Assembly (NCBI GenBank): GCA_004335835.1
Contig: RWJK01000644.1
Coordinates: 62,318 to 126,317 of the forward strand
Reading direction: 5' to 3'
Source: Scenedesmus sp. ARA3
Taxonomy: Eukaryota > Chlorophyta > Chlorophyceae > Sphaeropleales > Scenedesmaceae
Length of the DNA: 64,000 nucleotides
The translations under genes were made by a program, and so were the position numbers. Positions 33,613 to 43,685 of this stretch are shown piece after piece; the first letter of the stretch is position 1; each line of letters begins with the position of its first letter. Below the pieces are notes generated by a model, which ran no database searches, was not told the origin of the DNA, and saw nothing but the letters and a program-made list of their open reading frames with translations.

Positions 33613-36600
33613 CACAGAGGTCGCCAGCAGCATGATTAGTACTGGTGACACTCATGCTGTGAACATTGCCAGCCAGCTGCAGCAGCTGGGATTCAAGCTT
33701 AGGGCGCAGGAGGCAGCAGGTGCAGCAGCAGACTGGCAAAAGCTGCAGCAGCTAGCTGCACTGCTGTCACCCAACAGCAGAAGCAGCGGCCAGCCAAGAA
33801 GCCTCTTTGTCACAGACCACAGCAGAAGCAATGCAGCAACAGCAGATTTGTCTGGTGGTGCAGACTACTGCAGTGATGCTGTTGCCGCTGTAGCAAACAG
33901 CAGCAACAGCTGCTGCTGCGGTGCTGTGGAGCCCTCCCAGGCCACCATTGCAAGGGCTGCGGCTGAAGACTCAGCCCCACTCGGCACCAGCAGCAGCAGT
34001 GGCAGCAGGGTCAGTGGCGGAGCTGCTGCTGTGCCACCGCCACCGCCAGTGCCTGTGCAGGTGCAGGTGTCAGTGGATGGCATGACCTGCTCCATGTGTG
34101 CTGGCGCAGTGGAGTCTGTGGTGAAGCAGGTGCGGCTGGCCACTGCCTCGTATTGTTTGTGTGAGCAATGTCACAGACAGCAGCGCTGTGTGCTACTCAC
34201 GGCTCATGGTGAAATGTGAGCGCATCAACGGTGTTCTGGCTGAGCCAGGGCAGGGGGTGTCTGTCAGCATTGTGCATGGTGAACACGCTGCGCTGGCTTT
34301 ACATTCATCAGCCATCCAAGCCACCTGCCCCTGGGCCTTGCTGCCCCTGCTGGCCAGGTGCCTGGCGTGGTGTCAGTGGCGGTCAACCTGGCCACCAACA
34401 CGGCCCTCATCGCCTACGACCCTGCAGTGACCGGCCCCCGCAGCTGCCTGGAGGCGGTGGAGGGCGCAGGCTTTGAAGCTGCCCTGGCAGCAGCAGGTGT
34501 GCGGATGCGCAGCCAGGCCGGCAGCTCTGCCATTGCGACCCTGTTACATGGGGAAAGCTGCACAGCATCTGAGTTTCACATGTGTGCTTTAGTTGGGCTG
34601 GTGACGGCTTGTTCAAGGTGTCAGCAGCCTGGCGCCTTCGCCATCTGCAGGGCAGCTGTTGGGTAGTGAGTGATCGCATTGGTATTGTCACAGGTACCGC
34701 GCCGCCTGTCAACTCATGGCACGCCTCTCGCAACGATGCAGCATAAGCTTGCTGGATGCCATGCTGCTTGCAGGCCACGGCCCTGCAGCTGGTGCGGGTG
34801 CTGCTGCGCTGCGTGAGGCCCGCGTGTGGCGCCGCCGGCTGCTGCTGGCGCTGCTGCTGGCGCTGCCCCTTGCCGTGTTGTCCATGCTGGCCATGACCCC
34901 TGACCTGCAGCAGAAGCTGGAGGGGCCACACCAGACCAGCGCTGTTGCCGCTGCTGTTGAAGGCATTGGCATGTCAAGCCTTGCAGCACAAGGGCCTGCT
35001 GGCGTGATGGCCGGTGATGGCCACGCAGCGCCAGCCACCGGCCCTGCGCCTGGCAAGGCTGTGGGAGGGCTGCCCATCCTGTGGATTGTGCAGCTGGTGC
35101 TGGCCACAGGTATGTGCTGCTGTGCAAAGGACAGCAATGCTTTGACAGCTTGTCCTGCTTTGCTGCACTCAAGTCTTCACAAGCAATGCTGTCCACATCA
35201 TGCGCGCAGGTGTGCAGTTTGGCGTGGGGCGCACCTTTTACAGCAGCGCCTACTACTCGCTGAAGCACCGCCGCCCCAATATGGCTGTGCTGGTGGTGCT
35301 GGGCACATCAGCGGCGTACGCCTACTCCTGCATCGCCATGGTGCTGGCGGCAACGCAGCCGCGCTTCATGGGCCACGTCTACTTTGAGAGCAGCGCGCTC
35401 ATCATCACCTTTGTGTGCCTGGGCAAGTACATCGAGGTGGGTGGCTGGGCGGCGGTGTCGATTGTACGAGGTGCCTGGGAGTGACTAGCTGTGTGACGTG
35501 CGCCACTGCATGAAGCTGTGAGTAGAGGCTTACTATGGACGGTAGCCACCGGCTCATGGTGGTCGTAGGTGGTGCATGAATGCTTGAACTTTGCAGCAGC
35601 AGCAGCAGCAGCAGGTGCACACATACTGTCCAGTGCACATGTGCCGTAGGGTCAAGCGCAAGTAGGATTTTTGCACGTTACTCGACGAAAGCAACGCTTG
35701 CTTCGTGATTCAAGATTCGCCTTCACGTTATGAGCTGGCGGGATCAGCTCCGAAGCTCGAGCCTGATGGACCAATAGACGGGCAGCAGGACGGCATGCTG
35801 TGGTTGCTCGATATCGTAAACAACAACGAATATAATTCCTTTGCTTTTCAAATGTTTTAGCAGCACTGCTGAGCAGGGCTGCTGTGCAAACTCGTTATCC
35901 AATCAGGCGGGAAAGCAGCTGCTCCCGCCAAAAAACATATAACGGTGCAGGGACGCATAATACTGCCAGAGGCACACACACGCGTCAGTGGACGCAATAG
36001 CCACAGCAGCAACCTGTTTCAACGCGAATGACGGTCCTACTGTCAGCAACAACCTCTAAACTCGTTTTGCTCTGCACATGGCCACCTGGCAGCTGCATGC
36101 TCAGCTGCATTTCGCTTCAGCAACAATGTGTGCTGTACGGCAAAGCTGCAGAGCTGCCTGCGCTTGTGACAAACTTTTCGTATGCTGATGTGGCAGCTGT
36201 CATCGCTGGCAGCCAGGCTACGCCTGCTCAACTTTCGTGCAACATTTTAACATAAGTGTCAGCCCTACTCTGAATCCTCATCCACCTTGACCCTACACGC
36301 ACTAATTTGCTGCTTTCCCCATGTTTCTTGGGGCGGATCACACCTGCATGCACCACCCCCTGGCTTCCCCCCTGCCTTTGGGGCGGCGAGCACCTCCTCG
36401 CATCACTCTGTGCCCCCCCTCATCCCTGTTGGGGCCGGGCACACCTCCACGCATCACTCTGTGCCCCCCTCATCCCTGTTGGGGCCGGGCACACTTCCAC
36501 GCATACTCCCTGCAATGCAAGCCTTGTTCAGTGCCTGCAGCTGCCAATGGGATGGCTGTGCCGGTAACATGTGCGCAGCAGTTGTAGCACCATGACAGAT

Positions 36601-38761
36601 CGCGCAGCTGTGCATGCAGCATTGACACAAAGCAGTTTACCGTGTCCTGCACCTGTGCCGTCGCAGGCGCGTGCAAAGGCCAAGACTGGCGATGCAATTG
36701 CCGCCCTGCTCAACCTCACCCCAAAGACAGCCCTGCTGCTGGACGAGTCAGCACATGGCCTGGCAGGCATTGACGCAGGTGCTCCTGGCATTGCCGCTGA
36801 CAGCAGCAGCCGTGTTGTTGGCAAGCAGACGGCAGCAGATGTGGCAGCTGATGCTGGGCTGCTGGGTGCTGCCAAGGTCAGGGAGGTGCCCCTGGAGCTG
36901 GTGCAGGTGTGTGCACTGACAGGATGCGGCCCCGCTGCCTTGCTGCGACAAGGAAGCCATGCGCATGTTCAACAGGACACACCAGTGCTTCGTTATGTTT
37001 ACCTTTGAAGAGCACACGCTCACACCTCATCGGCCAGCACCCCTGTATGCGTCAATCTACTCAGCCAGTTGCGTCGTAGCACTGTGATCCACCCAACTAG
37101 CTGCCATTTACTCTGGCGGCCGCAGGTTGGTGACGTGCTCAAGGTGCTGCCTGGTGCAGCCTTCCCTGCTGACGGCACGCTGCTGGCGGGCAGCAGCAGC
37201 GCGGACGAGTCGCCCATCACCGGGGAGGCGCTGCCGGTGGCCAAGCAGCGCGGGGACGGCCTGATTGGCGGCAGCGTAAACGGGTCCGGGCTGGTGCTGA
37301 TGCGTGCTGGGCGCGTGGGGCCTGACAGCGTGCTGGCCAGCATCGTGAGGCTGGTGCAGGAGGCGCAGGCCAACAAGGCCGCCATGCAGGTGGGGCGCGT
37401 GGCAAGTGCGAAGCTGGTGCCTTGACAGACCCTTGTACAGCCTTGCGCTTGGTAGATGATTACCTCGGCTGCTTTGAATGCTGTAGACATTGGCTGGTGC
37501 TGCGGTGATGCACGGCGTGCCGCCAATGACTGCAGCAGGCATGCAACGTATGCGTTGTCAAATGCGTTGCCTGGAGGTGCCTACCAAATCCTTTCCCTGT
37601 CGATTGCTGCTGCTGCTGCCACTTTCTTTTGGTGTCACATTTGCACCTCCATCGGCTTCAACCAGGTGCTCGCAGACAAGGTTGCCGCGTACTTTGTGCC
37701 GGTCATTATTCTGCTGGCGCTGCTGACCTTTGTCATCTGGATCATCATCGGCTACACCACAGGCCTGCTGGACGGCCTGCCCAGCAGCAGCTGGGGCGCG
37801 GCATCATCCCCCCTGTTGCTGGCGCTGCTGCATGCCATCTCAGTGCTGGTGATCGCATGCCCCTGCGCACTGGGCCTGGCAACACCCACCGTGGCCATGG
37901 TGGGGCACTGACAGCGCTGCGCCAGCTGCAATGAGTGCAGCGCTATGGAGCGCTGTGCCGCGTGTACGACCTGAGCTCCACAACGCATCTGCAGCCAAAC
38001 CATGATGCACCGTGTGTTGTCGTGCCTCAACAAAGGGCTTTGTTTTTTGCACCTCATCCATGCCGCGCGGCTGTTTGCCTGTCGATGCCACCTGCTGTGC
38101 AGGTTGCCACGGGTGTGGCGGCGCGCCATGGTGTGCTCATCAAGGGCGCTGCTGTGCTGGAGCTGGCCCACAAGGTTGGCTGCGTGGTATTGGACAAGAC
38201 AGGCACGCTCACGCAGGGCAAATGCAAGCTGCAGCAGGTGGTGTGGCTGCAGCAAGCCGTTCTTGCCACCCCTGATGCACAGGACAGTGACGCCACAACT
38301 CAAGGTCAGGGTGACGCCACTTGCACGGCAGCGGCCTCAGCCGCAGCCCATGCCAGTGTGGCCACAGCACAGCAGCAGCTGATGCAGCTGCTGGCAGCAG
38401 TGGAGGCAGGCAGTGAGCACCCGCTAGCAAAAGCAGTGGTACAGGCGGTGCAGCAGCAGTCATGGGTTCATACTGCTTCGGCAGCACAAAGCATTGGTGG
38501 TGGTGCTGTCGCTGCGACGGCTGCTGCTGCTCCCGCGCTGCATGTTGAGGGGGTGCAGGCTGTGCCAGGCCGGGGTGTGAAAGCGCAGGTGCCAGCAGCC
38601 TGGCAGCATGTGGCAGCAACAGCAACAGGAGGCGCCCCTGCCTGCCAGCAATCTGCTGAACCCTGCACTCAGGCCTCAGCCGCTACTGCGCGCCACTGCG
38701 CTGAAACCACACCAATGGCCAGCAACACCTGCAGCTCATCGTCATCACACAGCAGCAACAG

Positions 38762-38797
<36 letters not shown>

Positions 38798-40317
38798 CAG
38801 CACTGGCTGTGCATCAGACGACAGCCTGGTGCCGGTGCTGCTAGGCAACGTAGCCTGGATGGAGGATCAAGGCGTGCCTCTGCCGCAGGGATTCAGGCAG
38901 CGGCTGGCACAGCTGGAGGAGGCAGCTGGCGCGACTGTCGTGATTGCTGCTGTCAGCGGCAAGGCGGTTGCGCTGCTTGCAATTGCCGACAACTTGAAGC
39001 TTGAGGCGGCTGGGGTGCTGCAGGCGCTGCAGCAGCGCGGCGTGGAGACGTGGATGGTGACAGGAGACAGCAGGTGCGCAATGGTGTGGAGATGGCAAAT
39101 GCTCTGTTAACTTCACTGCAGCTGCTACGGAATAGAGGTGCAAAGCCGGCTTCTGTGCACTTGCACCTTTGGTTGCATCTTTCCTTTGCCTGTCACGTGT
39201 TGTGCTGCATGCGTTGTCGAGCATAACGCATGCACCAGTCACTTTGAGTAACCTGACTGTTGTGTGCGTTACTCTGTGGCCTGCTTTTGCCCATCATGCC
39301 ACAGGCGTGTCGCTGCAGCACTGGCCAGGCAGCTGCAGCTGCCGCTGAGCCGAGTGGTGGCGGAGGCAACACCTGCAATGAAAGTGCGGGTGGTGCAGAA
39401 GCTGAGGCAGCAGGCCAGCCAGCAGCAGCTTACACTGTCACCACCTTCCCTGGCCAGCAACAACAGCATGTGCAGCACTACCAGCAGGGGTATCAGGGAG
39501 CTGTCCACGTGCTTTCGCACATCTGCTGCGCTCAAGCTGCAGCGTGGCAACAAAACCAAGCAGCAGCGGGGCCGCAGCGGCGTGGCGATGGTGGGTGATG
39601 GCATCAACGACTCTCCCGCGCTGGCTGAGGCTGACGTGGGGCTGGCCATTGGCGGCGGTGCTGACGTGGCGGCACAGAGCGCTGACATCCTGCTGCTGAA
39701 GGACAGCCTGAGCGACGTGCTGGTGGCACTGGACATCAGCTCCAGGTGAGCGGTGCGATACCAGCCTGGTGTTGCAGGTTCACCATTGACTTCCACGTTG
39801 AGATCACCGCAGCCATTGCACAGTGCGTGAATGGGGTGTACACTTTCTTAACGTTGCTGACGTTGCCTCGGCAAAACAGCGAGTTGCTTTATGGCAAGCA
39901 CGTGCGCCCTGGCCGGCTCAGACAGAACTCAAGTAGCACACCCGGTGCCAGGCTGGCACGCTATAGACTGGTCAGTGGACAGCAGCTTAACAGGCTCCGC
40001 TGCCATGTGCTACAGACAGAATTTACATCAACAATAATGTACGCTGCCTGCGTGTGTCACCTGTGCTCAGGGCGTACCACCGCATGCACTGGAACTTTGT
40101 GTACGCGTACGCCTACAACGCGCTGGCCATCCCGCTGGCTGCTGGCGTGCTGTTCCCCGCCACGCACAGCCTGCTGCCCCCCTGGATCGCGGCGCTGGCC
40201 ATGGCCCTCAGCAGCGTGTCGGTGGTGGGCAGCAGCCTGGCGCTGAGGCTGTACAAGCCGGCACAGGACGTGCAGGCAATCAAGGAGTCGGCGGCTGCAG
40301 CGGCAAAGCCGCCGTGA
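32919..40317 (+). CDS. Cu(+)-transporting P1B-type ATPase, RAN1/HMA7/CCC2-like
   Basis: Eleven exons: 32919-33119, 33344-34129, 34358-34496, 34774-35109, 35210-35436, 36667-36906, 37126-37389, 37666-37899, 38103-39073, 39305-39745, 40071-40317; 1,361 residues. N-terminal 67 residues carry 11 cysteines ([16 protein letters not shown]). After a Q-rich linker comes one heavy-metal domain with GMTCSMC (about residue 320). Eight membrane helices follow. Catalytic marks: [12 protein letters not shown] (A-domain), CPC at residues 796-798 in helix 6, DKTGT with Asp about 840, [16 protein letters not shown] in helix 7 and MALSS in helix 8 complete the P1B-1 copper signature. [21 protein letters not shown] resembles secretory-pathway (ATP7/RAN1) members rather than plastid PAA types. 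It exports Cu(+) from the cytosol into a compartment. Long Q/A/S inserts sit in the linker and the nucleotide-binding loop. Confidence 0.93.
33572..33610 (+). repeat. (CAG)13 microsatellite coding poly-Gln
   Basis: Thirteen uninterrupted CAG units lie in exon 2 of the Cu-ATPase and encode Gln13 in the linker before the heavy-metal domain. It is one of the longest pure triplet runs in the window and probably length-variable between strains. Confidence 0.95.
35899..35943 (+). promoter_or_regulatory. CCAAT / paired E2F-like / TATA-like block inside the ATPase intron
   Basis: In 45 bp there is CCAATCA (35899), GGCGGGAAA (35906), TCCCGCCAAAA in inverted orientation (35923) and CATATAAC (35936). 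The two inner motifs match E2F/DP consensus sites facing each other. The order CCAAT, E2F, TATA fits a core promoter reading rightward. Whether it drives an internal or nested transcript is unknown. Confidence 0.45.
36401..36502. repeat. Tandem repeat with 51-bp unit in ATPase intron 5
   Basis: Two near-identical units start at 36401 and 36452. A more diverged, partial copy lies upstream (about 36330-36400). The unit is C-rich, with GGGGCCGGGCACAC and CATCACTCTGTG blocks. Confidence 0.85.
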
Positions 40318-40342
40318 TGTGTTCTCTCCGTCACGTCACATG

Positions 40343-40347
40343 TGTAA
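40343..40347 (+). terminator. TGTAA poly(A) signal after the Cu-ATPase
   Basis: TGTAA occurs 26 bp after the TGA stop, at the expected place for a chlorophyte polyadenylation signal, in a T/G-rich context. That would make a very short 3' UTR. Confidence 0.5.
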
Positions 40348-40952
40348 TGTTACCAGTGTACACCAGTCAGCCGCTGCATGTTGCTGATTGTTGCCAGCTG
40401 GCAGGTCAGATGGATGGATAGAATGCATGCATTGCAACGTAGTAAAGGAACCGTGGCGCTACGTCTGCATGGCCACCACATACACGGGCCTGAGATAAAG
40501 CACAGACATGTGTTGCGTGGAACAGGAAGCAGAGCAGCTCAGCACCCAGCAGAGGCGCCTGCTGCTGCTGCTCCTGCTATGTGCTCAGCACATCAACACC
40601 TGCATGCTAGCAGGATGCGCTCTGGCACAGATGCACCTCAGCAGCAGCCAGTTGGGAGTGCAGCTGCACCACCACAAGCGTACATGCCAGGCGCCATGGT
40701 GCAGAGGCGGTCAGCTATGATGACCTGGCAGCTGCGCTGATGCTGTTCTCAGCAGCTGCGCAGCCCTGGTGCCACCAACTTTGCACGGTTTGTGCATACC
40801 ATTTGCTCAATCGCAACAGAATTGTGGCTGCTGCTAGGCAACCAGCAGCATGCCGATGCAGCCCTTGGGCAAGCATACTGCATCATTGTGTAACAAATAG
40901 GACCACAAAACCTCGTTCAAGGCACACAGTGTAACATATGACAGTGTCATGC
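40348..40952. other. Intergenic region between convergent Cu-ATPase and methyltransferase genes
   Basis: About 600 bp of 3' flanking sequence for both genes. No coding region or structured element is visible. Confidence 0.5.
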
Positions 40953-43297
40953 TCAGCTGGGCTGGGCACCAGCCCATGCAGCAGGCAGCCCAGCCACCCG
41001 CCCCACCACTATGATGCAAGGAGACAGCGGGGCACCGGGCTTTGTGTCCTGCTGCACATGTGCCAGTGTGGAGAACCATGTGGCCTGGGCAGCAGTGCCA
41101 GCCGCCTTTACGACAGCGACCTGCAATGCAGTGCGAAGGCACAGCACAATACGGTGTAATTGCCCATTGTACTGTCACAGCAGCAAAATCCACAAGGAAC
41201 CCTCCGATAACACGACGCCAGATGCGTGAGTGGCCGCATATACAACTGGCTTTCTTATGACCGGCAGTCAAGTGCATGCAAATGATGTGTGTCACCTGCC
41301 GCGTATGCAGTACCCACGTGGCATCAAAAACACAAACCCGCTCCACTATACACATGCACCTGACACACAGCGGGTGTGCAGCCATGCACTCGTGTGGCAG
41401 GTGCTTGCATGCATGCCTGTGGTGGAAGCTGGGCGATGCCTCTGCCCTGCATGCTGTCACAGCTGCGGACTTCTCTGCAGCACAGCCTCAGCCGTGTATG
41501 GTGCGTAAGCCTCCACCACCCCTTTTAGCATGTCGAACAACATAGCACCATAGCGGCGCACTCACCGGCGTACTGTCAGGCCAGCCAGTGGCTTGCAGCA
41601 GCTGCACGATCAGCGGCAGCGCCCTGCCCCCCATCAGGATGACCAGTGTGGGGATGTCACTGAAGGCCGCCCAATCTACTGCTGCTGCATCATGGGCGCT
41701 GACTACTGCGTAGGCGCCCGCCAGCTTGGCATCAGTCAGCGGCAGCCCTGCAGGCAAACAGCAGCAGGCAGGCGGCGAGCAGGTTTGGGTTGGTTTGGCT
41801 ACAGCGCGGTATGCAGCAGCACTTGAGAAACGTTGATTGACCCTGGCTGCATGCTCCGAGATGGGCAGCTGCTAGAGTGTGATGCAGGCCTGCGCAGAGC
41901 GCGACAGCATCCAAACGTTTCAGCACAGCATCCATACAGCACGCAAAGGCAGGGCATAGCGGTGCCAGCACACGCCCCAAGCAGACGGGACGCAGCTGCT
42001 GGACGCAACAGCGGTAAACGCGATGCAGCCGCAGTTGTGCTTGTGTGTGCTTGCATGTTGCCACTGCAACTGCGCTGTTGCGCAGCATGGGGCTGCGTCA
42101 GCGCCCACACCTGCCAGCACTGCCGCTGCTGTTGCTGTCGACACGCCTGGCACCAGCTCGTAGGCGCAGCCAGCAGCCGACAGTGCAGCAGCCTCGCTGC
42201 TGACTCGTGAGAAGGTGGAGGGGCAGCCGCCCTTCAGCCGCACCACACGCTTGCCCTGCGGGCCGTGCCACAGCAGCAGCAGGAGCAGCAGCGGCAGCAG
42301 CGGCAGCAGCAGCAAGCAGTTTGCTGTCACCTGGTGTCTGCGGCCTGTCAGACAGTCGAGGAAGTTCACACTTGCACAGATACTCGAGGCGTTTGCACTC
42401 AGCAACCAATTCACGCTTGTAGGCAATGGACGAAGCTCCAGCCACCAACCTGATACAGGTGCTGCAAGCTGCTGCCGCAGCTGCTACAACACTGTGTTAC
42501 AATGCTTTTTCAAGGGGTTGGTTGTTAATGTGATGCGGAGTGCGCTGCAGCTGCTGTGTGCCTGTCTCCGCACCTGCTTGCACAGCTTCACCAGCAGCTC
42601 ATCAATCTGCGGCTGCTTGATGGACGCAGTGCCGCCTCGCTTGCCCACATACACCTGCTCTGCCCAGGCAGGGGCAGCAGCCAGCAGCTCCTGGCGCAGG
42701 CAGCAAGCAGCGCAGAACGTCTCAACCCCGCCCGCACACACCAGCTTGCGCAGAAGCCAACATATGCTGCGCTTGCCCTACACCCAGCCCACCTGTGCAC
42801 CCAGGTCGTCATACACCAGCACCTCTGCCTCTGCTATCAGCCTCGCCACCTTCACCTGCAGCAAAGAAGCAGTCGACGTGAGCCTCAATCCAACTGCGCC
42901 CTCTCTCACGGTTCTGCATGCCATCATGGCATGCTAAAAATGCTCTGCTTGTTGCAACAGCCTGCAGCCCTTCTGCAGTGAGCTGCAGCAGTTTACTGCT
43001 AGATTTTACCGACCCAGCAGCCACATGCGACTGTGAACTCACCGTGACATGGTCCCAGCTTCCTGGCCCCACTCCTGCAAGCCAACACTTGCCAGGTGGC
43101 AGTGCTGACTCCTCCGCTGATGCAGGGTTGTGCCGTGCAAATGGAACTGCTGCGGCATGAGCACCTGCTGAGTCCGCTGCTCTGGCTTGAATTCTGTTGC
43201 ATACAGCTTGACATGGCAGCGTTGGCTGCCATGCTACATGATGGCGACCGTGGCTGAGAACCCTGCTACTGCTGCTGCTACTGCTGCTGCAACGCAT
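40953..43297 (-). CDS. Uroporphyrinogen-III C-methyltransferase-like protein (SUMT / tetrapyrrole methylase family)
   Basis: Minus-strand exons: 43297-43043, 42855-42793, 42690-42574, 42255-42111, 41747-41566, 41120-40953; 309 residues, phases consistent. A Ser/Arg-rich leader of about 60 residues fits a plastid transit peptide. The family signature follows in order: [110 protein letters not shown]. Canonical enzymes make precorrin-2 from uroporphyrinogen III with S-adenosylmethionine, for siroheme. The motif normally GGDPFxFGRGxEE reads [14 protein letters not shown] here, so the Asp is a Cys and the Gly-Arg-Gly is gone. A changed substrate or reduced activity is possible. It is divergent from the dehydrogenase at 43686. 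Confidence 0.8.
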
Positions 43298-43685
43298 GAC
43301 CCTAGTTGCGGCAAGCGGATGATAGCTCCCACGTCGTCAGCTACTATGTTGCACTCTTCAGCTGCAGGTGTATGACCCCGTGGGTCGCAAGAACCCCAAT
43401 GCCGAACTGCCGGGAGAAAGTGACGATTAGGCACTCTGGCTGATATATGGGTCAATCTTCTCAAGACGTTGGCACAAAATCTTTTACGGCGTATTAAATT
43501 ATGCATGAGAGCGCCGATCTACACGCAACTCCTGCAGGAGTGTGTACTGCTTAGGAGCCCGACCCTGCCTTGCTGAGCAGGATGCAAGCACTGGTGTATG
43601 ACCAAGGTATAAGCAGTCACAAGCCCTTAAGAATCCTCCAGACGTCTTTGGCAGTGATACGCCTTCAGGTTTTGTGGCTGCTGGT
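43298..43685. promoter_or_regulatory. Divergent promoter region (methyltransferase / dehydrogenase)
   Basis: This 388-bp gap separates two divergent start codons and must contain both 5' ends. No specific element stands out. Confidence 0.45.

Larger units (their letters stand above)
35437..36666 (+). other. Unusually long intron 5 of the Cu-ATPase (1.23 kb)
   Basis: Flanking exons join in phase 0 and give the continuous motif [15 protein letters not shown], so this is an intron. It is several times longer than the others in this gene, which are about 100-500 bp. Its middle differs in composition, with a promoter-like block at 35899-35943, a 75-codon ORF starting at 36028, and 51-bp tandem repeats around 36401-36502. 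Confidence 0.75.

Noticed and set aside
41150..41190. VQWAITP reading, resembling the conserved WATTP motif of uroporphyrinogen methyltransferases
   Set aside because: It cannot be joined in phase to the preceding exon. The acceptor at 41121 gives an in-phase C-terminus ([20 protein letters not shown]) instead.
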